A stretch of 64,000 nt of DNA from Helichrysum umbraculigerum (taxonomy: Eukaryota > Streptophyta > Magnoliopsida > Asterales > Asteraceae), in contig CATIUR010000003.1 of NCBI GenBank assembly GCA_949592205.1, positions 20,312,001 through 20,376,000 on the forward strand. Direction: 5' to 3'. Position numbers and translations under genes: made by a program. Numbering within the stretch: the first letter of the stretch is position 1; each line of letters starts with the position of its first letter. Below are positions 43,256 through 55,059 of this stretch, piece after piece. The notes beneath the pieces were generated by a model. It worked only from the letters and a program-made list of their open reading frames with translations. It did no database searches and had not been told where the DNA came from.

Positions 43256-45637
43256 TGTAACACCCCCGAAATTCACTGTTTTGCGGAAGCATAGTTTTGG
43301 GGTGCTACTAATCAAATATCACAGCACAAAGATAAAGTAAACGACATCTATATGCAACGTTTGTGAATTAGTTACATTCCATAGATATAATGTTTGAAAA
43401 CTTAGTGTTTTCGTATACAAAAATGTAATTTCCCTAGAGTCCACGCGTGTAGCGGGAGATTCTATTACATAATCATAATATACAAAAGATAATGCTAAGA
43501 ATCTCCGTTAATGCAGTTGTGTTGAAATCATGCGACTCTAGCTAAAATCCTGGAGTAATCCTACTCCATCCGGGTACCTGAGAAAACATGCTAAAAAGTG
43601 TCAACCAAAAGGTTGGTGAATCTCACAGGTTTGTAAATAATATCGGCTTTGAACACGAGATTTCATTAGTAGTGCCCGTAGGCGTAAAATCAGCCATTGC
43701 AATCCAGCAATCGTAAAATCAGTATTTGCAATCCAGCAAATGCAAATAAATAAGTTTATACCGTTGCCATGAGGCTCATAATCGAAGCTTAACCCGTAAA
43801 TAATAACTTTGCTCCCGTGACATGCTCGTAATTGAGCAAGCATCCGTAACGAATAAGTAGTCACCCGTTTATACGTGTAAATCAGTACGTGGCAGCGCTA
43901 CTGCCCCGGGCGGGGAGGGTCATTTCCCTAATGGATCCATTAACTAGTGTTCGCGCTTAAGTCCATAACTAACGATATATGATGGAGAGACTTCTGTTTG
44001 TAAGTAAACTCATGCAATTTCGTTTGGTATAGTAAACAGTTTAGTACTTGTGTTCAAGAAAATCAGTAGCATGTATCTCCCCCAATAAGATAAAACAGTA
44101 AAAGTGGGGCCGTAAGACTCACCTGAGTCTGGTAATATGCCGTAGCAAATAGCAAGTAGTAAATATAGCAAGTAGGTTCTCCGAACCCGTAACCTTCAAA
44201 TGCCTATTCATATGAAGTTATGTAAGTATGCGTCTCACGAGTCGTTTCGTTTAGTTGTACACAACTAGTATAGCCAATGTTTGTTCGTATGTTTGTAATT
44301 GTTCGTTTGTTTGTAAAACATGTTTGGGCCCGTTGGTGACTTAGTTGAAACGTTAATCTCGACAGTTATATACTAGTTTGAATTGTTGTGCTTGAAAAAC
44401 ATGTTTCAATGTACCTTAGATGTTATATCGTATAGTCGTTTGAAGTCCGAAAGGTATAACACTTAACTTGGAATTAAATTTGTAAATCTGCTGTGTTTTG
44501 CGACACAAAATGCGACACTAAAGTTGTCATGCGACACAAGGATTGTGTCGCATGAAGGATGCGACACAAAGTCCATACGACACTAGGGTTGTGTCGCATG
44601 GATGCGAAATGCTGATTCAACAGCGACATAGTGATTGTGTCGTATGGGGTATGCGACATAGTGGTTGTGTCGCATGACTTGCGACACAAAGGATTTTATG
44701 CGACATAAAGGCTAAAATACGACACAACATGCGACACAATGCTTGTGTCGCATGGATGAACACCAGCCCAGAAACTTACGGGTTTCAAGAATTTTCGACC
44801 AAAAACGCAATTCTAACCCATTTTTGAGCTATAAAATCGTGTATTATTCATGTATTAGGTTATATCTAAGTTGTGTACACATCAAAACATCAAAACATTA
44901 CACCAAATTGAATAGATCTAAGATTTTAGGATTTTCTTACTTTTGCAAATCGAGCCAAATGGAGGATGAAATGATGAAAACGATCTTGATATTCTTGCTC
45001 CACTCGTGATGGTGATTCCGAAAATTGGGTGTAGATTGGTGGTTGAGAGAGTTTTTGAGAATGTGGGTGTTTTGTTGGAATGAAAATGAAAGAGAGAAGT
45101 TGGGGTGGGGGTGGGGTTTGGCTGATCCCACAAGGAAGGAGGGGGAAAATACTCCCCAAAACGCGGTATTTACTCCGTGTCCTAATCGGTTAATCACTAA
45201 ATTTTAATATTTAGTCAAACGTTTATATTCTTAAAATATAATTAAAGTATTTAAATAAAAATACTTTGGAATTAATAGTAAAACATTTGTCGCACTATTT
45301 TAATTATTTAAGTCGCGTTTATTACGTTTTGTTGCGTTAGTTAAAATGTCGTCACGATAATATATAAATGATGCTCGTTCGGTTGCGTATTTTATATAAC
45401 AAAATACGTTCTCATTATTTAAGAAAATTTCTGTCACCAACGTCCGAGTAAACTGTGTCGGACTCTGTCCGGTTAATTTGCACGATTCATCCAAATCGCG
45501 TAAGCATACACACATATATATATAATTCACCTTATATATATACAAATAGAGCCTGTAATTAGTCCTATTACATACTAATTACAACTAGTTACAAACAATT
45601 AGGCATAATTAATTATCCTAATTATGCGGGTGTTACA
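43256..45637 (-). repeat. 5' LTR of Gypsy-2
   Basis: 2382 bp, offset 7601 from the 3' LTR, with one visible difference (C at 43503). The palindrome array is at 44499-44754. It is followed by the second ATATC duplication. Confidence 0.95.
44499..44754. repeat. Palindrome array, CATGCGACACAA type, in Gypsy-2 5' LTR
   Basis: A copy of the array at 36898-37153, identical by eye. Confidence 0.95.
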
Positions 45638-45981
45638 ATATCAGAGTTGTCACCGAACTCAAAGAAATCCCGAATAAGCCGCTCGGCGAAGATAACTTGG
45701 CGGCCACAGACAGTAGAAATGATACGAGTATCCGCTTCATCATAGTTGACCACCGAGTTGTCCCAAAACTCAGTGATATGATTTGTTAAGATCCGAGTAT
45801 CAGCAGTGATAGCTTTGTGAATTCTAGAGCGTCGAAGAAAGGCTATCATTGGTCGATACGGGCGCGAAGTCTCGACAGTTGTATTCATGTACGCCACGAT
45901 ATTGTGACGTGGCTCCCAGAAGTATTTAGAGACATCGATCTCTGCGGGTGCTGGAGCAGCTGGAGCAGGTTGTTCAACCAT
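45638..45981 (-). pseudogene. Sirevirus envelope-like ORF, 5' part (first ~113 codons)
   Basis: Starts with ATG at 45981 (MVEQPAPAAPAPAE), then EIDVSKYFWEPRHNIVAYMN and a conserved-looking block up to FFEFGDNSDI, where Gypsy-2 interrupts it. Past the junction the frame reads a few codons of LTR and stops at 45622. The ORF starts 2.2 kb after the end of pol, so it needs its own initiation, a spliced RNA or a subgenomic promoter; the sequence does not show which. Confidence 0.8.
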
Positions 45982-46072
45982 TTCTACAAAAATAACAATA
46001 ATACAGCCAAAACTCGAAATGCGTTAGCGTTAGTACTAAAAAATAATTCGCGTTTTGATTTTACAAATGTTC

Positions 46073-46391
46073 TGCGACACAACAGTTGTGTCGCACGAGG
46101 TCCATACGACATAAGGACTGTGTCGTAGAAGGACACTACGACACAAGCCTTGTGTCGTATGACACGTGTCACGCGGATAGCATTTCCCCTGCATTTAGCA
46201 ATTTTTGAGAAATTAATCTCGGATGCGACATAGTCACTGTGTCGTATGGTATGTCGTATAAAAAGGTACGACATAATTCATGTGTCGTATGTTGTGTCGT
46301 ATATGTATACGACATAAACAGTTAGAATCAATACGACATAAAAAGCCCTAATCTATGCGACATAACGACTGTGTCGTATGTTATGTCGCAA
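46073..46391. repeat. Palindrome array in the pol-env spacer, part 1
   Basis: Begins with arms TGCGACACAA (46073-46082) and TTGTGTCGCA (46086-46095), loop CAG. It continues with TACGACACAA / TTGTGTCGTA variants and shorter TACGACATAA arms. It lies directly upstream of the envelope-like ORF in element sense, so it would be in that ORF's leader. Confidence 0.9.
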
Positions 46392-46710
46392 AGATGAACA
46401 TCAAAGCAACCCAGATTCGATCGATGAACAATTTTGGGGTTTTTTAAATCTACTCATACCCTAGGGTTCGCAATCAACAGGGGATCAAAATTATGCAGTT
46501 ATCTAACCCTAGAAACCCCTAAACCCTAAATAATTTGAGTAAAAACCATAACCCTAAACTCGTAATACGGGTCGATGAAAATCAAGGCATAGTATGTGAT
46601 AAAAACACGAAAGAATTATACCTAAAGGTGCGCAAAGAGATGAGGAACAAGAATCGATCAATAAATCGCGGTGAAAAGCCTTCGAAAACACGAATCCGAA
46701 CGAAAATCGC

Positions 46711-46904
46711 TTGTGTCGCAAAATCGCACTTGTGTCGTATGTTTTGTGTCGTGAAAGTTTTGAAAACGTAAATGATTATGTCGTATGATGTGAATAGTTA
46801 ACCAGTGACCCGCATACGACATAATATACGACACAAACTAACAGACGAATACGACACAAGTGTTGTGTCGTATAACTTGAGTACGACACAGTGGTTGTGT
46901 CGCA
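46711..46904. repeat. Palindrome array in the pol-env spacer, part 2
   Basis: More TTGTGTCGCA and TACGACACAAGTGTTGTGTCG-type motifs, with the GTACGACACA...TTGTGTCGCAC hairpin at the end. It is separated from part 1 by 320 bp without the motif. Confidence 0.85.
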
Positions 46905-48209
46905 CAGAACACAGAGCAAAATTTTGAAGATTAAAAATTTGATTTCGATGCCGATTCGGATTTTGATTTTAGAATTTTCGCAAAGAAGATGATTTGTGAC
47001 TTAGAAAAAATAAAATAAAAACAGAAAAATTCAATTTAAAGAATATTAAAGAGATAAAACTAAATATAAACATAAAAGAAAAGAAACAAATACAACTAAA
47101 AGCGTAAAAATTATAAAATCTTTTTGGTGACGGAGTTGAGATTTTCTGGTTAGGGATCATATCGAGATAAACATGCAATTATTAGGGATAGTAAGTGTTA
47201 TTTCGATTATCATTATTTTTTGTCCACTTTAAGTTTACGTGGCACATTTAAAATACCTTTTATGAAAATTATTTCAAGACGATTACCGATATTGTTTGTC
47301 CACTTAAGCATGTGACATCCGCGTCTGTGGAGTTAACCTTTTACTGTTAGTATGAATAGTTCTCTGTGGCCCCCACCATTGATATACCCCTATAACCCAG
47401 ACAATAACATAGTTTCCATATTTAGAAAGAATAAAGAAAGATCATTTTTAAGAATCAGGCTAGAGTTGACAGGTCAGTACGGAAGTACAGCAAAGCAACC
47501 TAACGTGATTCAAGTATAATCAAAACCAATCGCAGTCAAACTGAAGTTGGAGTTTCCCAAACAGCGACCTTGTTTAGTGTGATTTAAGATTAAGCAAAAC
47601 CGATCGCAGTCAAACTGAATTTGGAGTTTCCCAAACAGCGACCTTGTTCAGTATCGTCAAGTTTTTCAAGTGCATTGACCTGTATTTGCTTAACCCCAAG
47701 TTTATACTAATTGTTACCAGTTATGTACTTGCGTACAACAGAGGCAACAACCAGCATAAACTCCCAAATGATTTCAGATAGAAGTTCCAAAGACAGAAAT
47801 ATGTTACGCTACGCTAAGGAATTAAGACATTTAGTCGTACATCACACGGTGTTTACCACAAGATAGTAGACACGTATTTAAATGACTTCTTAATAACTCA
47901 GAGACCAGTGTGTATTATGCCTACCAGTACATCGCATGATGAAGACAATTTTCATAAAAACTGTTTTAAGTGTGTCAGATAAACCTACTGACACATCAAA
48001 GATAAACCTTAAAATTCTATTTTGTGCATGTCACCCGATGTACTATCATATCCCAAGTTGTTTACAGACTCAACTCAACGTCTATTTTAAACATGTAGCA
48101 ACCATTGCATTTCTTTGATACTAACGAGTATAAAGAGTGGCGGTTGCCTTTTTTTTTTTTTTAATCAGAATAAGAAAGCAAATAAACTGTACAGAAATTA
48201 AGTCACACA
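46905..48209. other. Rest of the Sirevirus pol-env spacer
   Basis: AT-rich, no gene. It includes a 74-bp direct repeat at 47522-47654 (unit core CGCAGTCAAACTGA, then TTGGAGTTTCCCAAACAGCG) and a (T)13 run at ~48149-48162. Confidence 0.6.
47522..47654. repeat. 74-bp direct repeat in the spacer
   Basis: Unit 1 starts at 47522 and unit 2 at 47596. Each contains TTGGAGTTTCCCAAACAGCG followed by ACCTTGTT, with few differences. GGAGTTTCC and its surroundings could form a weak hairpin. Confidence 0.85.
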
Positions 48210-51200
48210 TCATTTCTTGAGATCAAGGGAAATCATCCCTATCATATCCACAAGTTCGTCGAAACGAGCACGCGAAAATGCTTTTGTGAATAAGTCGGCT
48301 TTTTGCTTAAGGGTATCTATGTGAATGAGGTCAATTAAATGTTTCTCATAGCAATCTTGTATGAAGTGAAACCTAATCTCTATGTGCTTGGTCTTAGAGT
48401 GTTGAACGGGATTGCGAATAATAGATATAGCAGCAGTATTATCAATATGAATAGGAGTCAAAGTAAGAAGTAACCCATAGTCACGCAATTGATGTTGAAT
48501 CCACAAAATTTGTGAACAACAGCTTGCAGCAGCAATGTATTCAGCTTCCGCTGTTGAGGTGGAAACTGTGGTTTGCTTCTTACACTGCCAAGACACCAAT
48601 CGAGAACCGAGATATTGGCATCCTCCTGTAGTTGACTTTTTATCCGAATTGTAGCCGCCATAATCAGAATCAGAATAGGCAGTGAGAGCAAATTTTTTCT
48701 CATTTGAGTACCATAGACCAAGTGATGGTCTATATTTGAGGTAACCAAAAATTCGCTTCACAGCCTTCATGTGAGAAACCTTGGGCTTTGCTTGATATCT
48801 GGAATAGATAGACACAGCAAACACAATATCTGGTCTGGATGCAGTGAGATACATCAGTGATCCTATCATAGAACGATAGTCCCGCTCCTTGCAATCTTCT
48901 TCGAGTTCAGCGGGTCCGAGTTTGTGATCAGTTTCAATGGGAGTACCATATGGCTTACAGTCATGTAGTTCATATCGAGTCAACATGTCATTGACATATT
49001 TGGACTGATGAATGTAGAAACCCTTGTCAGACTGCTCAACCTGTACACCTAGAAAGAACTTAAGTTCTCCCATGGCACTCATCTCAAACTCGGACTTCAT
49101 AATATTCTCGAAGTCTCTGCACAAAGAATCATTTGTTGAACCAAATATGATGTCGTCCACGTAAACCTGCACAAGTAACAAATCTTTTCCAACCCTTTTT
49201 ATGAAGAGAGTGCTATCAATTTGGCCTCGTGAGAAGCCATTTCTCGTGAGATGATTTGCCAACCTCGCATGCCAAGCTCTTGGAGCTTGATGAAGACCAT
49301 ATAGTGCCTTGCCTAACTTGCACACATAATCAGGATGGTTTTGATCTTCAAAACCAGGAGGTTGCAAGACATACACATCCTTCAGAACCTCTCCATACAG
49401 AAATGCGCTCTTGACATCGAGTTGATAAACCCGAAAACCTTTAAATGTCGCATAAGCCAGAAAAATGCGAATAGATTCCAATCTTGCAACTGGAGCAAAC
49501 ACATCATCATAGTCCAAACCCTCAATCTGAGTAAAACCTTGAACAACCAGCCGAGCCTTATTTCGAATAACTACGCCTCTGTCATCTTTCTTCACGCGAT
49601 AAACCCAGCGAGTTCCAATTGGATCGACATCTTTGGGTAAAGGAACCAAATCCCAGACTTCAAGCTTCTTGAATTGATTCAGTTCTTCTTGCATAGCCTC
49701 AACCCAGTATGGATCTTTCAAAGCTTCAGCTATTTTCTTTGGTTCATGCTGAGACAAGAAGCATTCTTCCAATTCTTCTTCAACACAGGCAAAATTGGCA
49801 GATGAAGATTCTTCACGGACTTCATTAGCAGCAGTTTGATGCCTAGTTAAAACACCTTGTTGAAACTCACCAATGATATTTTCAGTGGGGTGAGAAGAAT
49901 GAATTCTAAGCTGAGGAATCGGATCAGGCACAATGATCGAATCCAAATTTGACAGATCACCTCCTGGATTTTCAATTTCAACTGAGCTATCAGTGGCAGT
50001 ACCCTCATTGTCCATTGGTGTGACAATATTGGTTTCAGTTTGAGGATTAGATTCAGAAGCCACTTGATCAACATCGGAGGGATTGTCATCATTGACAATA
50101 TTCTCTGGAGGTACTACTCTAGAATTTGAGATTGAGTCGTCAGAAGAAAGATCCAATCCATGAAGTAGAGACACCACCAGTTCTTCTTCACTAAATTTGG
50201 GAAGATTGAAAGAGTCCACCAACTTATCATACTCAAACAAGGACTCAGGTCCCTTGCCTTTTGGAGAATCAGTATATTTCATAAACCTTACTTCAAAATG
50301 TTCCTCTATTCTCCCAGTAGACTTGTTGAAAACTCTTTTATTTGGCGAGTTCACAGAATATCCCAAAAATAACCCATCGACTGCTTTTTCATCAAATTTG
50401 CCTATCGAGTCCTTAGTAATTAAGATTGTGCAAGGACACCCGAAAGGCTCAAGAAACTTCAAATTTGGTTTGCGATTATTCAGCAATTCATAACATGTTT
50501 TCTTTCGCTTTTTAACAATCGAAACCCTATTTAACACATAGCAGGCAGTGTTAACAGCTTCTGCCCGAAAAGTGGTAGGCAGATGCGCATCAGACAACAT
50601 GGTTCTTGCTGTCTCAATGATTGTCCTATTCTTTCTTTCAGCTACTCCATTTTGCTGAGGAGTACGAGCAGCACTAAACTGATGAAAGATTCCCTTTCGA
50701 AGACAATACATTTCCAAGGTTCTGTTCTTGAATTCGGTTCCATTATCACTGCGCAGTTCTTGATTTTTAGATTACACAGATTTTCCAGTCTGTCGAACAA
50801 GTAGGTTAAAGTATCAGCTGTTTCATCCTTTCCAGCCAAGAAATACACCCAAGAAAACCTTGAGTAATCATCAGTAACAACCAGACAGTATGATTTTCCT
50901 CTGATACTTTTCTTATTCACAGGACCGAACAAATCCATGTGAAGCAGTTCCAATGGAGATTCAATGGAGTTCACCTGCTTAGACTTATGGAACTTCTTGT
51001 GTTGTTTCCCTTTGAGACAGGAAACGCATTCATCATCAGTTACGAATGATTTTTTAGGCACGCCTAACACAAGATCATTATTAACAAGATAATTCATTCT
51101 GCGAAAATGAATATGTCCCATTCGTCTGTGCCAAAGCAGTGAATCTTTAGAGGATGCTTTTGATAGCAAACAAGTATGCTCCTTGGTAACCACAGTTTGC

Positions 51201-51569
51201 ATATCCAAAATGTACGAGTTGCGCACACGGGGTGCTCTCAGTAACACCCATTCCTCGGGAATAACAAATCCCGGTTTCAGAATTAAACATTCAACATCTG
51301 TAAATGCGGTAGTGAACTTCTTGTTCGCAGACTTGAGAAACACTGATCAGATTGTGTTGCAGTTCCTCGACATAGTTCACTTTATCAAAACTCACTTGCC
51401 CATTAGAAAGTGTACCCTGACCCGTTATGTTACCACCTATATCTCCCGCAAAAGCAACATGTCCTCCGTGATACGGTTTAACATTTGACAGAAGAGACAT
51501 GTCACCAGTCATGTGCCGTGAGCAGCCACTATCCACATACCATCTACTTCTTTGTATATGATCTGACTG
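48210..51569 (-). pseudogene. Sirevirus Pol: protease, integrase, RT, RNase H (frame-broken)
   Basis: The protease region starts near 51540 (VDSGCSRHMTG). Integrase has an HHCC site (LWHRRMGHI, CVSCLKGKQH) and catalytic Asp in LLHMDLFGPV and a second one near 50745. The Glu follows in NGVAERKNRTI (~50645). Reverse transcriptase has YQLDVKSAFLYGE and the Copia active site YVDDIIFGS (~49155). RNase H ends with the SDSDYGG, TSTAEAEYIAA and KTKHIEIRFHFI blocks. The segment 50717-48210 (835 codons) is open. Single-base frameshifts lie near 51343 (after the protease) and near 50740 (inside the integrase), so no full Pol can be made without correction. The HHCC, YVDD and adjacent envelope-like ORF fit the Sirevirus lineage. 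Confidence 0.9.
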
Positions 51570-51593
51570 CTACAGCACAACATAGAGAGAGAG

Positions 51594-54373
51594 TTAGTTA
51601 GAAATGGAGACCCAGGCCTTGACAGACTTGGGTACTCCAGAGACCTCATCAATAATAACTACATCAGTTAAAACTTTGTTTTTCAATAAATCAGGTGCAA
51701 TTCCTGATGCAGTATTACTTGATGATGAGTCTTTTAACGACTCTTTTGGTATCCAAATTTTCACAGGAACACTAGTGGGTTGCTTGTTAACATTGTCAGG
51801 CTGTTTAACCAGAGGTTTACTAGGCCTAGCAGCATTAACTTTCGGGATAGAAGTATGAGAAAGTGAACCCTTCTTTGAAAAAGATTTAACAGATGAATTT
51901 TTGTAAACAGAATTTCTGGGAACACCTTTTGAAAACTTCTTTCTCAAAAGCAACGGGCATTGATTAATCAAGTGACCTTGTTTCTTGCAGTAGAAACATG
52001 ATCGTCTTTCCTTAAAGGTTCGGTCGTTACTGCCTAAAAATTGAGGTGAGACAGGTAACTTATGTGAGCATGTTGAAGTGGATGCCTCAGAATGTGAAAC
52101 AGAAGGTTTAACAGAATACTTAATTGATTTGTCATTAGTATTCTGTAAATCTTTCCTTTTATGTTCAGCCTTAACCTTAGTATTCATTTGAAAAGTTTCA
52201 TCATCTATCTCAGTAGTAAGGATGTGATGTCCAGGCTTAATGTTTTTCTTTTCACATTGAGGCACAAACTTACAGGGAACATCCTCAACCTCGACCTCTT
52301 CTTCAATAGTTTTTAAGGGAGCAGGCGAAAAACTACCAAAGGGGGTAAACTTGACGGTTCCTGAGGGGGTAAACTTAACAGGTTCAAAAGGCTTCACAGG
52401 TTCAGCCTTAATTGTCTTAGGTTTCTTCTTATCATAGTTTACTTCTATGTTGGCTTTATAGAATTCAGGCAACTTAAACGGATTCAAACTAACAGGTTCA
52501 CATACAGGCATAGCTACTTTCTTAACAACAGGCTCATTAACTGATATTTCACTGGGCTTTGCATCTACTAAAGCTGTAGGCACAAAATCTTTAATTTCAT
52601 CCTTAGACGGTCTACACAAATTTACATCTAAAGAAGGAGGCGGTTGATGATGATAACCATAACCGGACTTATCTTTAGAACTAGTTCTACCCGTCTGTAG
52701 GATATCAGTAAAGACCAAGGCTGAAGTGTTGATATTCTTGAGTTTTCGTTGGAAATCAACAGCTTTGGCTTGAGAGTCAGCCAATTCCTTTTTTAAATGA
52801 GCAATCATTTTTAAGTAACTGTCAATTTCATCTTGATTACTGAAAATTAGAGCTTTTAGCTCCTTTTTATCTTCAATAAGTTGATTAATGTTACTTTCAA
52901 AGTGTTTCTCATTATTTTTTAAAACTTTGTTTGCTTCCATCAAATTCAAGATATCTGACTTCAAGTTGTCATTATGTTCCATAAGCCCATTTACTTTACC
53001 AGTTAAACTAATACATGAATCACAAGTAAATTTAGCAAATGGTACCTCATTGTTGATAGCCATGAAGCATTGCTCTTGAGTTTCATGAGCAGAGAAATCA
53101 TAAGCATCTCCATCCTCAATCAACAATGCAGCCTTAGCAGTAGTATGCTCAATCTGTTTTGGAGCAACAGATGGTTTTGTGAAACCCGAAGCAGGCTGTC
53201 GTCCTTTCTCACATTCGCGGGCAAAGTGACCAAGATTCTGACACTTATAACACTTGATTTTGCTTTTATCGAATCCCATTGGTGTTCGGTCAGCTGCATC
53301 TTCAAGAGATCTCTTTCCAGTTCTTCTTAGATAGTTTTTGGCTCTGCGAGTGAGCATAGCCATATTCCATCTAATGTCAATCCTTTCTAACTCATCGGGA
53401 TCAACCTGATTGAAGTCTTCATCAGTCAGCTCCAATGTACTGACTCTTTTAGAAAGAAAGTCTTCATATGATGACAAGAAGGCAGTAAACATGGCTGCAT
53501 GTTCATCGGTGGTTGCTGAAGAAGGAACAGATGACGATGAATATGTACTACTTGAAGAAGCATTATAAGCTGGTAGGACTGAAAATGTTCCTGCAGTAGG
53601 ATTACTGTAAGAAGAGGATCTCTGAGAATTTGACTCAGCTGAGATGAAAGCCGTTCCACCATTGATTCTGATGCACGAGCAGTAGATCTTGTTTCCTTCT
53701 TTTCAATATCCAACGCCCCAGCTTCAAGTTTTCCAATGAGATCATCCAGAGACAATTGCTTGGTCTTTGGATCGTTTTCTAATAACAAAACTCGTGTTTC
53801 CCAACTTGGTGGTAGAGTAGCTAAAGCCTTTTTGTTAATCTCATAATTTTTGAGATTATATCCGCCAGCTTGCAGTTCATTTACTGTGCGAGTAAATCTG
53901 CAAAGCATGTCTCTGACAGTTTCATTCTTCTGGATATAGAAATAATCAAACTGAGTTTTGACTAATTCCAATTTGCTTTCGATGTACTCAGTGTTGCCAC
54001 AAAATCTCTTCTCAATTGCATTCAAAAGATCATAAGCAATAGTTTGTGGAAACATATCCAAAACGTCAGTTGGAAGTGACATAGTAATAGCAGAATGAGT
54101 CTTGCGTTCAATTTCCCATGCTTTTCGTTCTTCGGGAGTGTATGAATGAACGGGTTTGGGTGGAGGAACACCGATATGTTCTCCAAGAGCAACAGGAGCA
54201 ACATATCGTTCAAGAAGAGCCAACTCCATATCAGGATCAGTGAATAATACAAACGACATGAAACGTTGTTTCCATGCTCGAAATGGCAAACCCGGTGCAA
54301 AATAAGGAGGTTTATTTGCACTACCGATCGTAGCATTATGTTGTAAAACTGCATCAACGCTTTGAAGAGACAT
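51594..54373 (-). pseudogene. Sirevirus Gag (frame-broken)
   Basis: The best start is the ATG at 54373 (MSLQSVDAVLQH), not the upstream Met at 54472, which lies in a palindrome. The first ~240 codons carry a UBN2-type Gag core (AWKQRFMSF, RFCGNTEYIESKLELVK, MLCRFTRTVNEL). A one-base shift near 53640-53680 moves the frame. The rest (53492-51594, 632 codons) has a CYKCQNLGHFAREC knuckle (~53250), a ~65-residue coiled coil, a Lys/Pro-rich region and a second knuckle CFYCKKQGHLINQC (~51990). A Gag of ~900 residues with a coiled coil is typical of Sireviruses. It ends in TAA at 51596-51594, in frame with the protease, which opens after a further in-frame TAG (51572-51570). Confidence 0.85.
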
Positions 54374-54440
54374 GATGAAAATCTGCCAAAAAACAGAAAA
54401 TACACACAAAACCAACTGATTTTTGTCTAAGTCTGGAGTT

Positions 54441-54744
54441 ATGCGACACAGTGTTGTGTCGCAGAGTATCAATACGACACAGGCTTTGTGTCGCAGAGTA
54501 ACAATACGACACAGGTGTTGTGTCGCTGAAGTTAATCAGACAGAAGACAAAAATGCGACACAACCGTTATGTCGTAGGTTATGTCACAACTTGTGTCGCA
54601 GACCAGTCAAGGTCAAAATAATTGTGTCGTAGGCTTATGTCGTACAATGTGTCGCACGTTATGTCGCACGATATGTCGCAGACAAGTTAATGTCGTATGG
54701 TTGTGTCGTATGAACAGTGGCTACGACACAAATATTGTGTCGCA
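54441..54744. repeat. Palindrome array in the Sirevirus gag leader
   Basis: Starts with ATGCGACACA / TGTGTCGCA at 54441-54464. It continues with TACGACACAGG / TTGTGTCGCAGAG repeats and single TGTCGCA and TGTCGTA arms. It lies 70-370 bp upstream of the gag ATG, in the genomic RNA leader. Confidence 0.9.
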
Positions 54745-55045
54745 AAAGTGCACGTGCAACAGATCTGAGCCCACAAAAATTTCAATTTTCAACACACATC
54801 ATTACATACTATACCATGCTTCATTTCAGACTGGAAAATAACCTTTTGAAGCAAAATGATTACCAACTTTTCACCAAACAAATCAACAAGTTTTCTAACA
54901 CTTTTTCTTTGAAGATCAACAACCAAAATATGATCAAAAACAACCTTTTTGAACCAAGAACACCAAGAACATAAAATGTGAAAATAATATTTTTAGACCA
55001 AAATCAAGCAAAAACTAACTCGAAACCGCAACTCAAGAGTATGCG

Positions 55046-55057
55046 GCTCTGATACCA
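55046..55057 (-). other. Primer-binding site of the Sirevirus
   Basis: TGGTATCAGAGC in element sense, two bases after the 5' LTR, followed by CGCATAC. It matches initiator Met tRNA. Confidence 0.93.
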
Positions 55058-55059
55058 AT

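Larger units (their letters stand above)
35655..45637 (-). mobile_element. Gypsy-2: complete chromovirus-type element nested in the Sirevirus
   Basis: 9983 bp, LTRs of 2382 bp each, target duplication ATATC at 35650-35654 and 45638-45642. gag-pol is uninterrupted. By eye the LTRs differ at one site (A at 35902, C at 43503). Its gag-pol is nearly identical in protein sequence to Gypsy-1, and the LTR ends match well, yet the palindrome array and leader ORF differ. It inserted into the Sirevirus envelope-like ORF in the same transcriptional direction. Probably competent for transposition. Confidence 0.97.

Noticed and set aside
46505..46556. Telomere-like CCCTAAA motifs
   Set aside because: Only scattered CCCTAAA or AACCCTA units in the Sirevirus spacer, not a tandem array.
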